Source of the DNA: JACVRW01 sp035645115
GTDB taxonomy: Bacteria > Actinomycetota > Thermoleophilia > Solirubrobacterales > Thermoleophilaceae
Reading direction: 5' to 3'
Assembly (NCBI GenBank): GCA_035645115.1
Contig: DASQNF010000080.1
Coordinates: 1 to 5,035 of the forward strand
DNA length: 5,035 nucleotides
Shown here: positions 4,939-5,035 of the stretch, in pieces
Position numbering within the stretch: position 1 is the first letter of the stretch
Layout: the number at the start of each line of letters is the position of its first letter
Translations under genes and position numbers: made by a program
Notes under the pieces: model-generated
Databases searched by the model: none
What the model saw: only the letters and a program-made list of their open reading frames with translations
What the model was told of the DNA's origin: nothing

Positions 4939-5035
4939 TCAGACGAGCGCGAAGCCCGGCTTGTGCTCCACGTACTCGATCCGCACGCCCTCGGGGCCGC
5001 GCAGGAACACCGCGAAGGTGTTCTTGGCGTCCTTC
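4939..5035 (-). CDS. VOC/glyoxalase-family protein, C-terminal end (5' partial)
   Basis: Only the last 31 codons and the TGA stop (4941-4939) are in the window. The visible end contains FAVFLRGPEGVRIEYVEHKP and then GFALV. The pattern fLrGPeGvriEyvE is the final strand pair of the vicinal-oxygen-chelate fold. The Glu of RIEYVE is in the position of the metal-binding Glu of glyoxalase I and extradiol dioxygenases. The class includes lyases, dioxygenases, epimerases and resistance proteins, and the fragment does not tell which. It is the first visible gene of the minus-strand operon with the flavoprotein and the ligase. Confidence 0.75.
   Translation of the reverse strand, partial: KDAKNTFAVFLRGPEGVRIEYVEHKPGFALV

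Overview
The window is very G+C-rich, with codons ending almost entirely in G or C. Its gene content (a MarR-type regulator, an actinobacterial eRF1-like protein, a group-2 sigma-70 factor, a YbdK-type carboxylate-amine ligase, a small flavoprotein and a VOC protein) fits a chromosomal segment of a high-GC actinobacterium. Thermoleophilia/Solirubrobacterales is my best guess from protein style only. I see no mobile element, tRNA, rRNA or CRISPR array.

Layout, left to right. (1) The 3' end of a plus-strand MarR-like regulator (2-247) stops 3 bp from the end of a convergent minus-strand gene. (2) That gene (251-1381) encodes a 376-residue bacterial relative of eukaryotic/archaeal release factor eRF1, with a GGWSQ loop, a CxxC...C knuckle and an eRF1-like C-terminal tail. 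(3) A divergent intergenic region (1382-1610) carries a strong SD for the eRF1-like gene on one strand, and a TATACT -10 box plus an AAGGAG SD for a sigma factor on the other. (4) The sigma factor (1611-2495, plus) has no ATG, GTG or TTG in the expected place; ACG stands where the start should be. (5) The sigma gene meets a minus-strand operon tail to tail. The junction is an imperfect 77-bp tandem duplication holding the 3' ends of both genes. (6) The operon runs right to left: VOC protein (partial, 4939-5035), FAD-dependent oxidoreductase (3837-4901), carboxylate-amine ligase (2569-3840). The last two overlap by GTGA, and the ligase may carry a repeat-rich N-terminal extension.

The three minus-strand genes on the right look co-transcribed and could form a small redox or thiol/amide metabolic unit, but no substrate can be read from the sequence. 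The eRF1-like protein and the sigma factor share a divergent promoter region, which raises but does not prove a link between ribosome rescue or stress and transcription. The points most worth following are the eRF1-like protein, the missing sigma start codon, the duplication at the convergent junction, and the repeat-bearing extension of the ligase.
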